From: Alphaproteobacteria bacterium
Lineage (GTDB): Bacteria > Pseudomonadota > Alphaproteobacteria > Micavibrionales > Micavibrionaceae
NCBI GenBank assembly: GCA_016125135.1
Contig: WGMJ01000017.1
Span: 62,001 to 126,000, forward strand
Length of the DNA: 64,000 nucleotides
Direction: 5' to 3'
Made by a program: the position numbers and the translations under genes. Shown here one piece after another: positions 1-8,100 of the stretch (position 1 is the first letter of the stretch; every line of letters begins with the position of its first letter). The notes under the pieces were generated by a model that ran no database searches, was not told the origin of the DNA, and saw nothing but the letters and a program-made list of their open reading frames with translations.

Positions 1-32
1 GCTTTTGGGGAATATATTCTTCTTGCCGGATA

Positions 33-48
33 ACACAATATATAGTAG
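33..48. promoter_or_regulatory. NrdR-box-like site upstream of nrdA
   Basis: ACACAATATATAGTAG matches the NrdR consensus acaCwAtATaTwGtgt at 14 of 16 positions, failing only at the last two. It lies about 110 bases before the chosen nrdA start, and TAATAT at 51-56 could be the -10 element beside it. NrdR is the ATP/dATP-sensing repressor of ribonucleotide reductase genes, so the site fits its target. These boxes usually come in pairs about three helix turns apart; I see no convincing second copy. Confidence 0.6.
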
Positions 49-158
49 GTTAATATTAAGTTACACCGCTACAGATTGTGTCTCATCTACAACTCTGTAA
101 TCACCGTAAAAAACTTATAACTGCTTGTTTTGGGCACCCGCCCGGAAGGAATATGGCC

Positions 159-1985
159 ATGTTTGACGTCGCGCAAATGGAACGGGGCAACCGTGTAAAA
201 ATTGACCGCAGCCGCGACGCTTATTTAAGCGAATTCGGTGTGGCCACTTTATACGACCGTTACCTGCTGCCCGAAGAAGGCCCGCAAGATTTATTTGCAC
301 GTGTTGCCATGTATTACGGCGATGATAGCGACCACGCACAGCGCCTCTATGACTATATCTCCAAGCTCTGGTTTATGCCGGCAACGCCTGTTCTTTCAAA
401 CGGCGGTACATCACGCGGGCTTCCAATCTCCTGCTTCCTGAACGAATGCAATGACTCCCTCGAAGATATTGTAAACCTCTGGAACGAAAACGTATGGCTG
501 GCCTCGCTTGGCGGCGGTATTGGCTCTTACTGGGGCAATATTCGTTCTATCGGTGAGAAAGTCGGCCGTAACGGTAAAACATCGGGTATCGTGCCGTTCA
601 TCCGCGTGATGGATTCGCTAACTCTCGCTATTTCGCAAGGCTCCTTGCGTCGTGGCTCTGCTGCAATCTATCTACCTGTCTGGCATCCCGAGATCGAAGA
701 GTTTGTCGAGATCCGCCGCCCGACCGGTGGTGACCCGAACCGTAAAGCACTCAACCTGCACCACGGCGTTTTGATCCCAAACGCATTCATGCAGGCTGTT
801 GCACAAAATGACGAATGGGCGCTTCGCTCACCGAAAGACAATTCAATTGTTGACCGCGTAAACGCACGTGATCTCTGGATCCGTATTCTGACTGCGCGTA
901 TTGAAACGGGCGAGCCGTATATCGTGTTCATCGACCACGTGAATGATGCTATTCCGGCACACCACAAAATGGCGGGTTTGAACGTGAAAATGTCAAACCT
1001 CTGCTCCGAGATCACATTGCCAACAGGGCGTGACCATTTGGGTAATGACCGCACAGCTGTTTGCTGTCTCTCGTCGCTCAACCTCGAAACTTTTGACCAA
1101 TGGCAAGACCACCCGACCTTTATTGAAGACTGCATGCGCTTCCTCGATAACGTGCTGACAGACTTCATTAATAAAGCGCCGGATACAATGAAGCGCGCGA
1201 AATACGCAGCCATGCGCGAGCGCTCTGTGGGCCTCGGCGTGATGGGCTATCACTCATTCCTGCAATCAAAAATGATCCCGATGGAATCGGTCATGGCAAA
1301 AGTCTGGAACCGCCGTATGTTCCAACATGTCAAACGTCAGGTTGATGATGCGTCTAAAAAACTCGCACAAGAGCGTGGCCCATGCCCTGATGCTGCCGAA
1401 TACGGTGCGATGGAGCGTTTCTCGAACAAAATGGCAATTGCACCAACAGCGTCTATTTCTATTATCTGCGGTGGCGCGTCACCAGGGATTGAGCCAAACG
1501 CAGCAAATGCTTACAACCACAAAACACTTTCTGGCTCTTTTGCTGTTAAAAATAGCTACCTCGAGAAATTACTCGAAGAAAAAGGTAAAAACACAGAAGA
1601 AGTCTGGTCACATATCTTTACTGACGAAGGTTCAGTCCAGGGGCTTGATTTCCTCTCGCAGGAAGAGAAAGACGTTTTCAAAACTGCATTCGAGATCGAC
1701 CAACGCTGGCTCATCGAGCACGCAGCAGATAGAACGCCTTTTGTTTGTCAGGCTCAGTCGTTGAACGTGTTCCTGCCAGCCAATGTTCACAAAAAAGACC
1801 TGCACCAGATCCACTGGGAAGCATGGGAGAAGGGCGTAAAATCACTTTATTACTGCCGTTCGAAATCAATCCAGCGTGCAGAGTCAAACGCGAGCTGGAC
1901 GCGTTCAAAAGAAGGTGAAAAACCAACCCAACAACTTGAATTGGGCGAAGACAAAAAATACGAAGAATGCCTCGCTTGCCAGTAA
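159..1985 (+). CDS. nrdA: Ribonucleoside-diphosphate reductase, class I large subunit
   Basis: Catalytic alpha subunit that reduces ribonucleotides to deoxyribonucleotides for DNA synthesis. Visible class I landmarks are PISCFLNE (first redox Cys), SNLCSEITLP (the N-x-C-x-E thiyl-radical loop), TAVCCLSSLN (partner Cys), the SLYYC double tyrosine of the radical path, and a C-terminal CLACQ tail that accepts electrons from thioredoxin or glutaredoxin. No N-terminal ATP-cone is present, so dATP overall-activity control through that domain should be absent. The frame is open from 78, but GGAAGGA at 144-150 sits 8 bases before ATG 159 (ATG 153 is the alternative), giving about 608 residues. No nrdB is present in the window; the gene is followed directly by a terminator. 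Confidence 0.93.
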   Translation: MFDVAQMERGNRVKIDRSRDAYLSEFGVATLYDRYLLPEEGPQDLFARVAMYYGDDSDHAQRLYDYISKLWFMPATPVLSNGGTSRGLPISCFLNECNDSLEDIVNLWNENVWLASLGGGIGSYWGNIRSIGEKVGRNGKTSGIVPFIRVMDSLTLAISQGSLRRGSAAIYLPVWHPEIEEFVEIRRPTGGDPNRKALNLHHGVLIPNAFMQAVAQNDEWALRSPKDNSIVDRVNARDLWIRILTARIETGEPYIVFIDHVNDAIPAHHKMAGLNVKMSNLCSEITLPTGRDHLGNDRTAVCCLSSLNLETFDQWQDHPTFIEDCMRFLDNVLTDFINKAPDTMKRAKYAAMRERSVGLGVMGYHSFLQSKMIPMESVMAKVWNRRMFQHVKRQVDDASKKLAQERGPCPDAAEYGAMERFSNKMAIAPTASISIICGGASPGIEPNAANAYNHKTLSGSFAVKNSYLEKLLEEKGKNTEEVWSHIFTDEGSVQGLDFLSQEEKDVFKTAFEIDQRWLIEHAADRTPFVCQAQSLNVFLPANVHKKDLHQIHWEAWEKGVKSLYYCRSKSIQRAESNASWTRSKEGEKPTQQLELGEDKKYEECLACQ

Positions 1986-2005
1986 GCCTAAGAAATTCCT
2001 AGGAA

Positions 2006-2032
2006 AAACCCGCCAGTTGGCGGGTTTTTTAT
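2006..2032 (+). terminator. Rho-independent terminator of nrdA
   Basis: AAACCCGCC / GGCGGGTTT form a 9-bp stem with an AGTT loop, followed by a T run. It lies 20 bases after the nrdA stop and separates it from the methyltransferase gene. Confidence 0.9.
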
Positions 2033-2072
2033 TTTCTTGCTTAGGCTGCGCAGAAAAGTCTATGGTGATATT

Positions 2073-2798
2073 ATGTCGAGCGCACAGGAATATTGGGAAA
2101 AAGCACACAAAGCTGGCTATGATGACGTTTTTAGTCTGACAGAAGATGAAGCGTTGCGTACACGTATTGTTTCTGAACTTGCGTCCGACGTGCAAAATAT
2201 CCTTATCCCTGGCTGTGGTTCGCGTGGGCATCTGGAGAAGCATATTGCGCAAGCTTTTCCTCGCGCGCAGATTATCTGTACAGATTTCCCGAAAGTAGTG
2301 GAAATTGCTAAAGATAAAAATGGCGATATTAAAAATGTAGAATATCGTGTTTGTGACTCGGTAAGCGTGCATGAACTACCTGAAAAATTTGATGCTGTTA
2401 TAATTGTTAACGCTGTCGTTTCCGGAGAAAATCAGGAAAACGTAGAAATGGTTAAATCGTCTCTTCAGGCGTTAAGGGCGGGCGGCCAACTTATTGGATT
2501 TTTCCCCACCATTTTTTGCGCGCTTGATATTTCTTATAGAGCCTCAATGCCTGGTATACGTTCTTGCATAGATCTCGAAACAAGCACTTTCCATGACCCC
2601 GTCCAGAAGGAGGGTCAGATTTTCTATACGCCGCTTCAACTGCGTCAGATTTTCCAAGCAGCTGGGTACCAGCAAGCGCGTATTGAAATCTACTACTTAG
2701 ATACGCCGCATTTTGAGGCGGAGGCAGAGCGGCTATATGGTGTTGATAGTAGGAACACCCCGCTTTACCAACATCTTGTGCTAGCTCGCGCACCGTGA
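2073..2798 (+). CDS. Class I SAM-dependent methyltransferase, substrate unknown
   Basis: A protein of about 241 residues with a Rossmann methyltransferase core. The SAM-binding glycine loop is [15 protein letters not shown], followed by the acidic strand end ICTDFPK and a later [15 protein letters not shown] strand (motif IV region). The C-terminal half contains a [14 protein letters not shown] strand typical of these enzymes. The frame is open upstream to 2037, but that start lies only a few bases after the nrdA terminator; ATG 2073 is preferred. Its stop is 22 bases before queH, so the two may be cotranscribed. The sequence does not reveal the acceptor (small molecule, protein or RNA). Confidence 0.75.
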   Translation: MSSAQEYWEKAHKAGYDDVFSLTEDEALRTRIVSELASDVQNILIPGCGSRGHLEKHIAQAFPRAQIICTDFPKVVEIAKDKNGDIKNVEYRVCDSVSVHELPEKFDAVIIVNAVVSGENQENVEMVKSSLQALRAGGQLIGFFPTIFCALDISYRASMPGIRSCIDLETSTFHDPVQKEGQIFYTPLQLRQIFQAAGYQQARIEIYYLDTPHFEAEAERLYGVDSRNTPLYQHLVLARAP

Positions 2799-2820
2799 AG
2801 CAGCTGTTATTAAGAACCCT

Positions 2821-3510
2821 ATGACCTACACATCCGACACACTTGATAACCATATGGCGCTGGCCCTGCCAAATGGCGAGAGCAAAATATTGCTTCACTC
2901 ATGCTGTGCGCCTTGCTCGGGCGAGGTGATGGAGGCGATCCATGCATCAGGCATGGAGATGACAATTTTGTTTTACAACCCGAATATCCACCCGCGCAAA
3001 GAATATGAACTGCGCAAGGAAGAGAATATAAAATTCGCCGATAAAATGGGCATCAAGTTTGTCGAGCTTGATTATGATGATGATAACTGGTTTGAGCGCG
3101 CACGCGGCATGGAATGGCTGAAGGAGCGCGGTGCACGCTGCACAATGTGCTTCGATATGCGGTTCGACCGCACGGCTCTTTACGCAAACGAAAATGGCTT
3201 CAAGGTTTTTACATCGTGCCTTGGTATTTCCCGCTGGAAAAACATGGAGCAGATTAATGATTGCGGCGCGCGCGCGGCTGCAAAATATGAAGGTTTAAGT
3301 TATTGGGATTTCAACTGGCGTGCGGATGGTGGTTCAAACCGCATGCTGGAAATTTCAAAGCGCGAGCAATTCTACCAGCAGGAATATTGCGGTTGCCTCT
3401 ATTCACTGCGTGATACGAATAAAGAGCGAAAAGCCCACGGTGATGAGAAAATCAAAATCGGCGTGCATTATTACGGCACTGACTCGGAAGTTAAAGGCTC
3501 TTGTGCCTGA
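2821..3510 (+). CDS. queH: Epoxyqueuosine reductase QueH
   Basis: Catalyses the last step of queuosine synthesis, reduction of epoxyqueuosine to queuosine in the tRNA wobble base; QueH is the iron-sulfur enzyme unrelated to QueG. Family cysteines are visible in order: HSCCAPCSG near the N terminus (residues about 22-30), CTMCFDMR in the middle, the [11 protein letters not shown] segment, and [11 protein letters not shown] near the C terminus. Length (229 residues) is normal for the family. It follows the methyltransferase by 22 bases on the same strand. No other queuosine genes are in view. Confidence 0.9.
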   Translation: MTYTSDTLDNHMALALPNGESKILLHSCCAPCSGEVMEAIHASGMEMTILFYNPNIHPRKEYELRKEENIKFADKMGIKFVELDYDDDNWFERARGMEWLKERGARCTMCFDMRFDRTALYANENGFKVFTSCLGISRWKNMEQINDCGARAAAKYEGLSYWDFNWRADGGSNRMLEISKREQFYQQEYCGCLYSLRDTNKERKAHGDEKIKIGVHYYGTDSEVKGSCA

Positions 3511-3578
3511 TAAATCAATAACTTAATGTATTTTCATAAGGCTTGAATTGGCGGTAATGCCTGTGCTACGGTGCCTGC

Positions 3579-4538
3579 ATGGTCGATCTGCGGCGTGAAT
3601 TTTTGCAAAAAGCCGAAGCCCGCTTGCCTTTCGGCATGCGGCCCAGCCCCTTTACCGACCGCGGTGACTGGCTGGGGCAAAGCGAACTGGTGTTTGCACT
3701 CACAAATGGTTTCCCGACAACGCCTGGTCATACACTTGTTCTACCGGTTGATTTTTCGGTTTATCGCTTCCCCGAACTCGCACGAGACGAAATTGCCGAC
3801 CATCACCGCATGCTGAAATTCCTGAAGCCTGCTTTTATGAAGCACTTCCAGCCTGACGGGTTTAACGTGGGCTGGAATATGGATTTCTGTGGCGGGCAGT
3901 CAATCGCGCATGCGCATATGCATATTATGCCGCGCTATAACACCGTTAATTCACAACACGGTATAAACCCCAAAGGTGGCATTGCGCGCATGCCATTTGA
4001 AAGCCGTCCTACATATTACGATTCTAATGAGGGTCTGCCCGATGTCAGACAAATGAGAATTATTGCCGAGAATGAACATGCCGCCGCCGTTGCCTTGCCC
4101 GTTGAAAATGCAATGACGCAAGGCCACAGCCTCATTCTCCCCAAGGGCAACTACCGCAATGTTTTTACGTTGCCAACGGGCGCTTATACAGCCCAGCTTG
4201 ACCTCGCGCTCGACGTTATGAACCGGCAGCAAGACAGCGCTTCCCCGCCTGACGGGTATAATCTGGGTTGGGATGCCGGTAAGGCTGCGGGGCAGTTAAC
4301 ATCGCTGGCGTATCTGCATTTGGTGCCGCGTTATAATGGTGACATGGCAAGCCCGCGCGGTGGCATTATCCGCATCTTGCCGCAAGAAGCATGGCCGAAG
4401 GGCACTGACTATTATAATCAGGAGAATGCTGGCAAGGACATCCCGCTTACCGAGAGAATATCTTTCCCGTTCCATTTCTGGACGGACGTCAAGCGCACCA
4501 GTATACTTGATCTTAGGCGCCCGCCCGTGATGGCTTAA
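3579..4538 (+). CDS. Tandem HIT-domain protein with a degenerate second domain
   Basis: 319 residues containing two HIT folds in series; ordinary bacterial HIT proteins have one domain and are about 120-150 residues long. Domain 1 (about 25-120) has the full triad signature HAHMHIMPR with H111, H113 and H115. Domain 2 (about 160-255) is collinear (PGHTLVLP against QGHSLILP; GFNVGWN against GYNLGWD), but its triad region reads LAYLHLVPR, so only H247 is kept and two histidines have become Leu243 and Tyr245. Catalysis (nucleotidyl hydrolase or transferase) should therefore rest in domain 1. Substrate is unknown. The gene overlaps the convergent kinase gene by 4 bases. Confidence 0.85.
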   Translation: MVDLRREFLQKAEARLPFGMRPSPFTDRGDWLGQSELVFALTNGFPTTPGHTLVLPVDFSVYRFPELARDEIADHHRMLKFLKPAFMKHFQPDGFNVGWNMDFCGGQSIAHAHMHIMPRYNTVNSQHGINPKGGIARMPFESRPTYYDSNEGLPDVRQMRIIAENEHAAAVALPVENAMTQGHSLILPKGNYRNVFTLPTGAYTAQLDLALDVMNRQQDSASPPDGYNLGWDAGKAAGQLTSLAYLHLVPRYNGDMASPRGGIIRILPQEAWPKGTDYYNQENAGKDIPLTERISFPFHFWTDVKRTSILDLRRPPVMA

Positions 4539-5161
4539 GGCGTATAAAGAATATCCGCTTGGTCCCTGAGCTTCAAGGTGTAAGGAATAAACTGCGTTTC
4601 CTGCCGTGCGGCAAAACTTTTCCGTACAGCATCTTCATTGGCATTACGGGTGACAACATCACGTGCGATCCGCCTTTGTAGTCTTGTTTCATCCGGTACA
4701 TCAATAAAAACGGTTAAAGCCGGCTTGTTTTCAGCACTAAGGAAATCAAAATCACCCTCGATAAAAATGAAATCAGGTTTTTGTTCTACAGTTACGGGGA
4801 AATTCTCGTAACCAACACTCAGCGCTTCGCCGGTTTGCTCGTTATAGCGTGGCAGCCGCACGATATCGCCCTTTGCCATCGCGCCGAGTTTGTCGATAAG
4901 CCCGTTCAGGAACTCTGCATCGTATTTGGAAGTCGGGCTGGTTTTCCCCTCGAAATGTTCGCGCCTGTAAGTGCGTGTGCCAATCAGAAAGTCATCCGTG
5001 CTCATCACAACCGAATTGGCAAACTGTTTTTGTAAATCTGCAGCCAACGTTGTTTTGCCAGAGGCCGGCCCGCCATAGAGCGCAATAACACAAGGTTTTC
5101 CGGCTGGTGCAGCAATGGCGGCAACAGCCTGGAACAAGTCGTTTATATCGTGGTATTCCAT
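4535..5161 (-). CDS. P-loop kinase, uridine kinase/phosphoribulokinase-like
   Basis: About 208 residues. The Walker A motif is YGGPASGKTTLA near residue 33, followed by the STDDFLIGTRTYRRE segment typical of uridine-kinase-like enzymes and a hydrophobic strand ending in FIFIEGDFDFL (Walker B region). The DVPDETRLQRRIARDV segment resembles their lid and acceptor region. It probably phosphorylates a nucleoside or other small hydroxyl compound; the substrate cannot be read from the sequence. An AGGAGGA element (5172-5178 on the complement) serves either ATG 5161 or TTG 5167; I chose the ATG. It follows the FAD monooxygenase gene by about 20 bases on the same strand, so the two may be cotranscribed. 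Confidence 0.75.
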   Translation of the reverse strand: MEYHDINDLFQAVAAIAAPAGKPCVIALYGGPASGKTTLAADLQKQFANSVVMSTDDFLIGTRTYRREHFEGKTSPTSKYDAEFLNGLIDKLGAMAKGDIVRLPRYNEQTGEALSVGYENFPVTVEQKPDFIFIEGDFDFLSAENKPALTVFIDVPDETRLQRRIARDVVTRNANEDAVRKSFAARQETQFIPYTLKLRDQADILYTP

Positions 5162-5181
5162 GGGCAATCTATCCTCCTATA

Positions 5182-6387
5182 TCACATCGCACGCGGGCAT
5201 TTGCCGCCTGTAATAATACAGGTAATGGCAACAAGTGGAACGGCAACAATAACCAGGCCTACCACACCAACAACGCGCAATGTGGGCCTTATTGCATTTT
5301 TATAGAGATTGATACTGGCGAGCTTCATCGAGGCTGCGGTAAATTCTTCGAATACCTTTATAGGCCTGCGTGCATTATAAGCGGCGGCTTTATAAAGCAG
5401 GGGTGTATTCTCTGTGCTAGCGATAATTTCAGCCAGCTCCGAACCCATACGCAAGCCTACATTCACAGCGCGGTAAAACGGCATGCCCATCGCGGCATCG
5501 CCAACAAAGAACCAGCCAGCACGGTCACGCCCCTCTGGTTTTGCTGTAACGGCAAAGCGCTTCGAAGCATATTGCGAGAGCCGTATTTTGGTAATAACCT
5601 CGGAGTCCTCAATGCGCTTTTCATTCGTGTAATTTTGCCGTAAGTGCTGGAATTCGCGCACCTTGAAGGCAAAGCCGCCATTATAGGCAGTGGCCGCGTG
5701 CAATTGTTCAAAGCTTAGAGGTTGTTTTGCGGTGGCATTTGGCACACGGTCAAACGTATGTTTATCAACAATAAAACGAAGGCCGACTTCTGTTTGCCCG
5801 TTTTCTTCTTTTCCAACTGTCTCAACAACAATCAGGTCAACTTTATTATAAGTGTGCTCACGCAAAAATGCTGCCTGACCTTCTGCTTTGTACTTTACAT
5901 CAACGGAATGTAATAAATCTTTTTCAACCGTGCTATTTTCACCCAAGAGGCCTGTACGCATTTTACTGTGCGCACCATCGGCCGCTATGAATATTTTACA
6001 TTCAGGGTGGCGTTCCATCACTTGCTGGGGCGACTCCATTGCCTCGTAGGTAAAGTTGATACCCAGTTTTGCACAGTAATCTTTGAATAGTTTTTCAAGT
6101 GATTGTGTCCGCGCGGTTACAACTTTTTTTAGTTTTTTATGTTCTTGTAAGTCGGCAGCATCGTTGTTGAGACTTGCGATGTCTTTGTATAGCGCTCGCT
6201 CTTTTTTATCTTTTGTACGGGCTGCGTTTTTAACAAGCGAATTACGCTGGATGGTTAGTGTGTGGTCACGCACATATTCGGCACGGCGTTCGTAGATTTG
6301 TACATCAAGGTCGGGGCGACGCAATTTCGTCTGGATTGCTGTCCAGCAACCCACCGGTCCCCCACCGATAATAACGACATCCGCCAT
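5182..6387 (-). CDS. FAD-dependent monooxygenase, PHBH/MICAL-like, with C-terminal membrane anchor
   Basis: 401 residues. Three signature segments of aromatic-hydroxylase-type flavoproteins are in the right order: the dinucleotide loop IIGGGPVGCW at residues 6-15, the DG motif AADGAHSKMR in the middle, and the GD motif FVGDAAMGMPFYRAVNVGL near residue 315. A lysine-rich helical insert follows the N-terminal Rossmann unit, as in MICAL-type enzymes. The last 30 residues hold one hydrophobic helix (VVGVVGLVIVAVPLVAI), suggesting that the enzyme is tail-anchored in the inner membrane. Substrate is unknown. It heads a possible two-gene unit with the downstream kinase. Confidence 0.75.
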   Translation of the reverse strand: MADVVIIGGGPVGCWTAIQTKLRRPDLDVQIYERRAEYVRDHTLTIQRNSLVKNAARTKDKKERALYKDIASLNNDAADLQEHKKLKKVVTARTQSLEKLFKDYCAKLGINFTYEAMESPQQVMERHPECKIFIAADGAHSKMRTGLLGENSTVEKDLLHSVDVKYKAEGQAAFLREHTYNKVDLIVVETVGKEENGQTEVGLRFIVDKHTFDRVPNATAKQPLSFEQLHAATAYNGGFAFKVREFQHLRQNYTNEKRIEDSEVITKIRLSQYASKRFAVTAKPEGRDRAGWFFVGDAAMGMPFYRAVNVGLRMGSELAEIIASTENTPLLYKAAAYNARRPIKVFEEFTAASMKLASINLYKNAIRPTLRVVGVVGLVIVAVPLVAITCIITGGKCPRAM

Positions 6388-6463
6388 GTTATTTCCTGTG
6401 GCGCTACCCTAGCAATCGGGGCAAAGGTGATGCAAGGGCAAAATGGTTAACTATGGACGGTAC

Positions 6464-7123
6464 TTACAGAATGGAAGCGCCAGTTGATATGGCGAGTAGT
6501 TCGCTTTTATCTTTTATTTCAACGGTATCTTTATGAAGTGATATGATGCCTTTTTTTGCCAGACCAGCAAGAACGCGGGAGATGGTTTCCCTTGTCAGCC
6601 CTAGTTTCGCAGCCATTTCCTGGCGGCTTAGTATCGATATACGCTCTTTTTTCTGGCTTTCGGATTCTGATACAAGTTCGGCACACACTAATTGTTGGGC
6701 ATTCAGTACAACCATTCCCGTGATGCGATTTGTTTCTTCCCGTAGCAAGCCCGTTACCAGTTGTAACATATAGCGGCTCATACCTGGGCATGTTGTAACC
6801 ATCAGCATGAAGGCTGCACCATTCATTTTTGCAAGATGCGTTTTCCCCACAGCCATCATTGTGGCGGTTCTATGTCCGCCCGAAATTGCTGCGTAGTAAC
6901 CAAAAAAATCCCCTGCCTTCCGCAAGCGAAAATACGCAATGCCGCCGTCCGGACCGTAATTCACAGATTTAGTCGCGCCTTCGAGAATAAAATAGACGTC
7001 TGTTGAGTTATCACCATGTGTAAAAATGACTTCGTTATCATCAAAGGTAAGTTTATCGAGGCCATCCAGTTTAGCGGCCTGTTCTTCCGGCGGTAGAAAG
7101 GAAAGAAGTTCGAATTTTGTCAT
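6464..7123 (-). CDS. Crp/Fnr-family transcriptional regulator
   Basis: 219 residues: a cyclic-nucleotide-binding-type beta barrel (about 10-125), a dimer helix, and a C-terminal winged helix (about 150-210). The recognition helix is TRETISR (R178, E179, R183), the CRP-type pattern that reads GTGA half-sites. There is no N-terminal cysteine cluster, so it is not an FNR-type oxygen sensor. In the pocket, HRTA (R85, T86) stands where CRP has its phosphate-binding Arg-Ser, but CRP Glu72 appears replaced by Tyr; the ligand is uncertain. It is divergent from pyrB, with a palindromic CRP-like site 5 bases before its start codon, which suggests autoregulation. Confidence 0.88.
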   Translation of the reverse strand: MTKFELLSFLPPEEQAAKLDGLDKLTFDDNEVIFTHGDNSTDVYFILEGATKSVNYGPDGGIAYFRLRKAGDFFGYYAAISGGHRTATMMAVGKTHLAKMNGAAFMLMVTTCPGMSRYMLQLVTGLLREETNRITGMVVLNAQQLVCAELVSESESQKKERISILSRQEMAAKLGLTRETISRVLAGLAKKGIISLHKDTVEIKDKSELLAISTGASIL

Positions 7124-7127
7124 GGTG

Positions 7128-7143
7128 TGTGATCCAGATCACC
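7128..7143. promoter_or_regulatory. CRP-like operator between the Crp-family gene and pyrB
   Basis: TGTGATCCAGATCACC contains the inverted repeat GTGATC-CA-GATCAC and fits TGTGA-N6-TCAC(A). It begins 5 bases before the regulator start codon, over its ribosome-binding region, and ends 33 bases before the chosen pyrB start. The RET-x-x-R recognition helix of the adjacent regulator is the type that binds this half-site. Confidence 0.65.
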
Positions 7144-7176
7144 GATTATTACAGGAAAAACCACTATTTTCCAGTG

Positions 7177-8100
7177 ATGGCCATAAGATCCTATATTTCT
7201 GTAGATGATTTTGCGACAGAGGAATTTTTGCAGCTTTTTACACATACCGCTGAAATTAAAAAGAATCTGGCGATGAACAGGGCAGCGTACCTTGATAAAC
7301 TATGCGGCATATTGGGGGGCATGATGTTTTACGAGCCATCCACCCGCACCTCCGGTTCTTTCGAAAAGGCAGTCAAGCGGCTGGGAGGCCAGCTCTACGA
7401 CTTTAATATTGCCGCATCATCGGTCGCAAAGGGCGAAAGTGTCCTTGATACCGCTTGTATGGTCGCCGGCGGCACAGAGTTTCTGATTGTGCGCCATCCG
7501 CAACAGGGTATAGGTCGCCAAATTGCCAATGTAATCAATATACCGGTTATTAATGCAGGTGAGGGTACAGGGGAACATCCAACGCAGGCGTTGCTTGACA
7601 TGTATACAATATGGGAGAGGTTCAATAAAACACAGGTCCGTATCGGCTTGATGGGCGATCTACTCCATGGCCGTACCTGTCATTCTCTTATCAAGCTGGG
7701 AGCGAGACTGGGCGCGCATTTTTTCTGCATTGCACCTATCGCACTGCAGATGCCAAAAGAATATATCGCCTATGCAGAATCTTTGGGGTGTATTGTTTCT
7801 GCTCACGAAACAGCAGAAGAAGTGGCAGGGGAGCTTGATGTGCTTTATATAACGCGTTTGCAGAAAGAACGCTTGCCGCAAGCATTAAGGAGCCAGTATG
7901 AAATAGAGGGAAGTCCGTATAACGTTACGCCTGCCTTATTGGCGCATATGCCGGTGGAAAGTATCGTCATGCATCCGTTGCCGCGCGTTGATGAGTTAAG
8001 TGTAGAATGTGATACTGACCCACGGGCATGGTATTTTAAACAAGCCGAGAACGGCATCTACACGCGCATGGCTTTGATCCAGCATCTGCTATCTCTCTAA
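7177..8100 (+). CDS. pyrB: Aspartate carbamoyltransferase catalytic chain, E. coli type
   Basis: Condenses carbamoyl phosphate and aspartate in the second step of pyrimidine synthesis. Carbamoyl-phosphate-binding FYEPSTRTSGSF, the GEHPTQALLD motif and the HPLPRVDEL segment are all visible. The middle and end (CIAPIALQMP, VLYITRLQKERL, AWYFKQAENGIYTRMALI) resemble the E. coli catalytic chain more than the usual alphaproteobacterial PyrB that sits with pyrC. No pyrI regulatory chain is present. The frame is open from 7117, but that start would overlap the regulator gene and the operator; ATG 7177 matches the family N terminus (about 307 residues). It overlaps pheT by 4 bases, convergently. Confidence 0.9.
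   Translation: MAIRSYISVDDFATEEFLQLFTHTAEIKKNLAMNRAAYLDKLCGILGGMMFYEPSTRTSGSFEKAVKRLGGQLYDFNIAASSVAKGESVLDTACMVAGGTEFLIVRHPQQGIGRQIANVINIPVINAGEGTGEHPTQALLDMYTIWERFNKTQVRIGLMGDLLHGRTCHSLIKLGARLGAHFFCIAPIALQMPKEYIAYAESLGCIVSAHETAEEVAGELDVLYITRLQKERLPQALRSQYEIEGSPYNVTPALLAHMPVESIVMHPLPRVDELSVECDTDPRAWYFKQAENGIYTRMALIQHLLSL

Noticed and set aside
78-158. 27-residue N-terminal extension of nrdA from ATG 78
   Set aside because: It resembles no part of the family, and a good ribosome site points to ATG 159.
7117-7176. Longer pyrB start at 7117
   Set aside because: It would overlap the regulator gene and the operator, and the added residues do not match the family N terminus.
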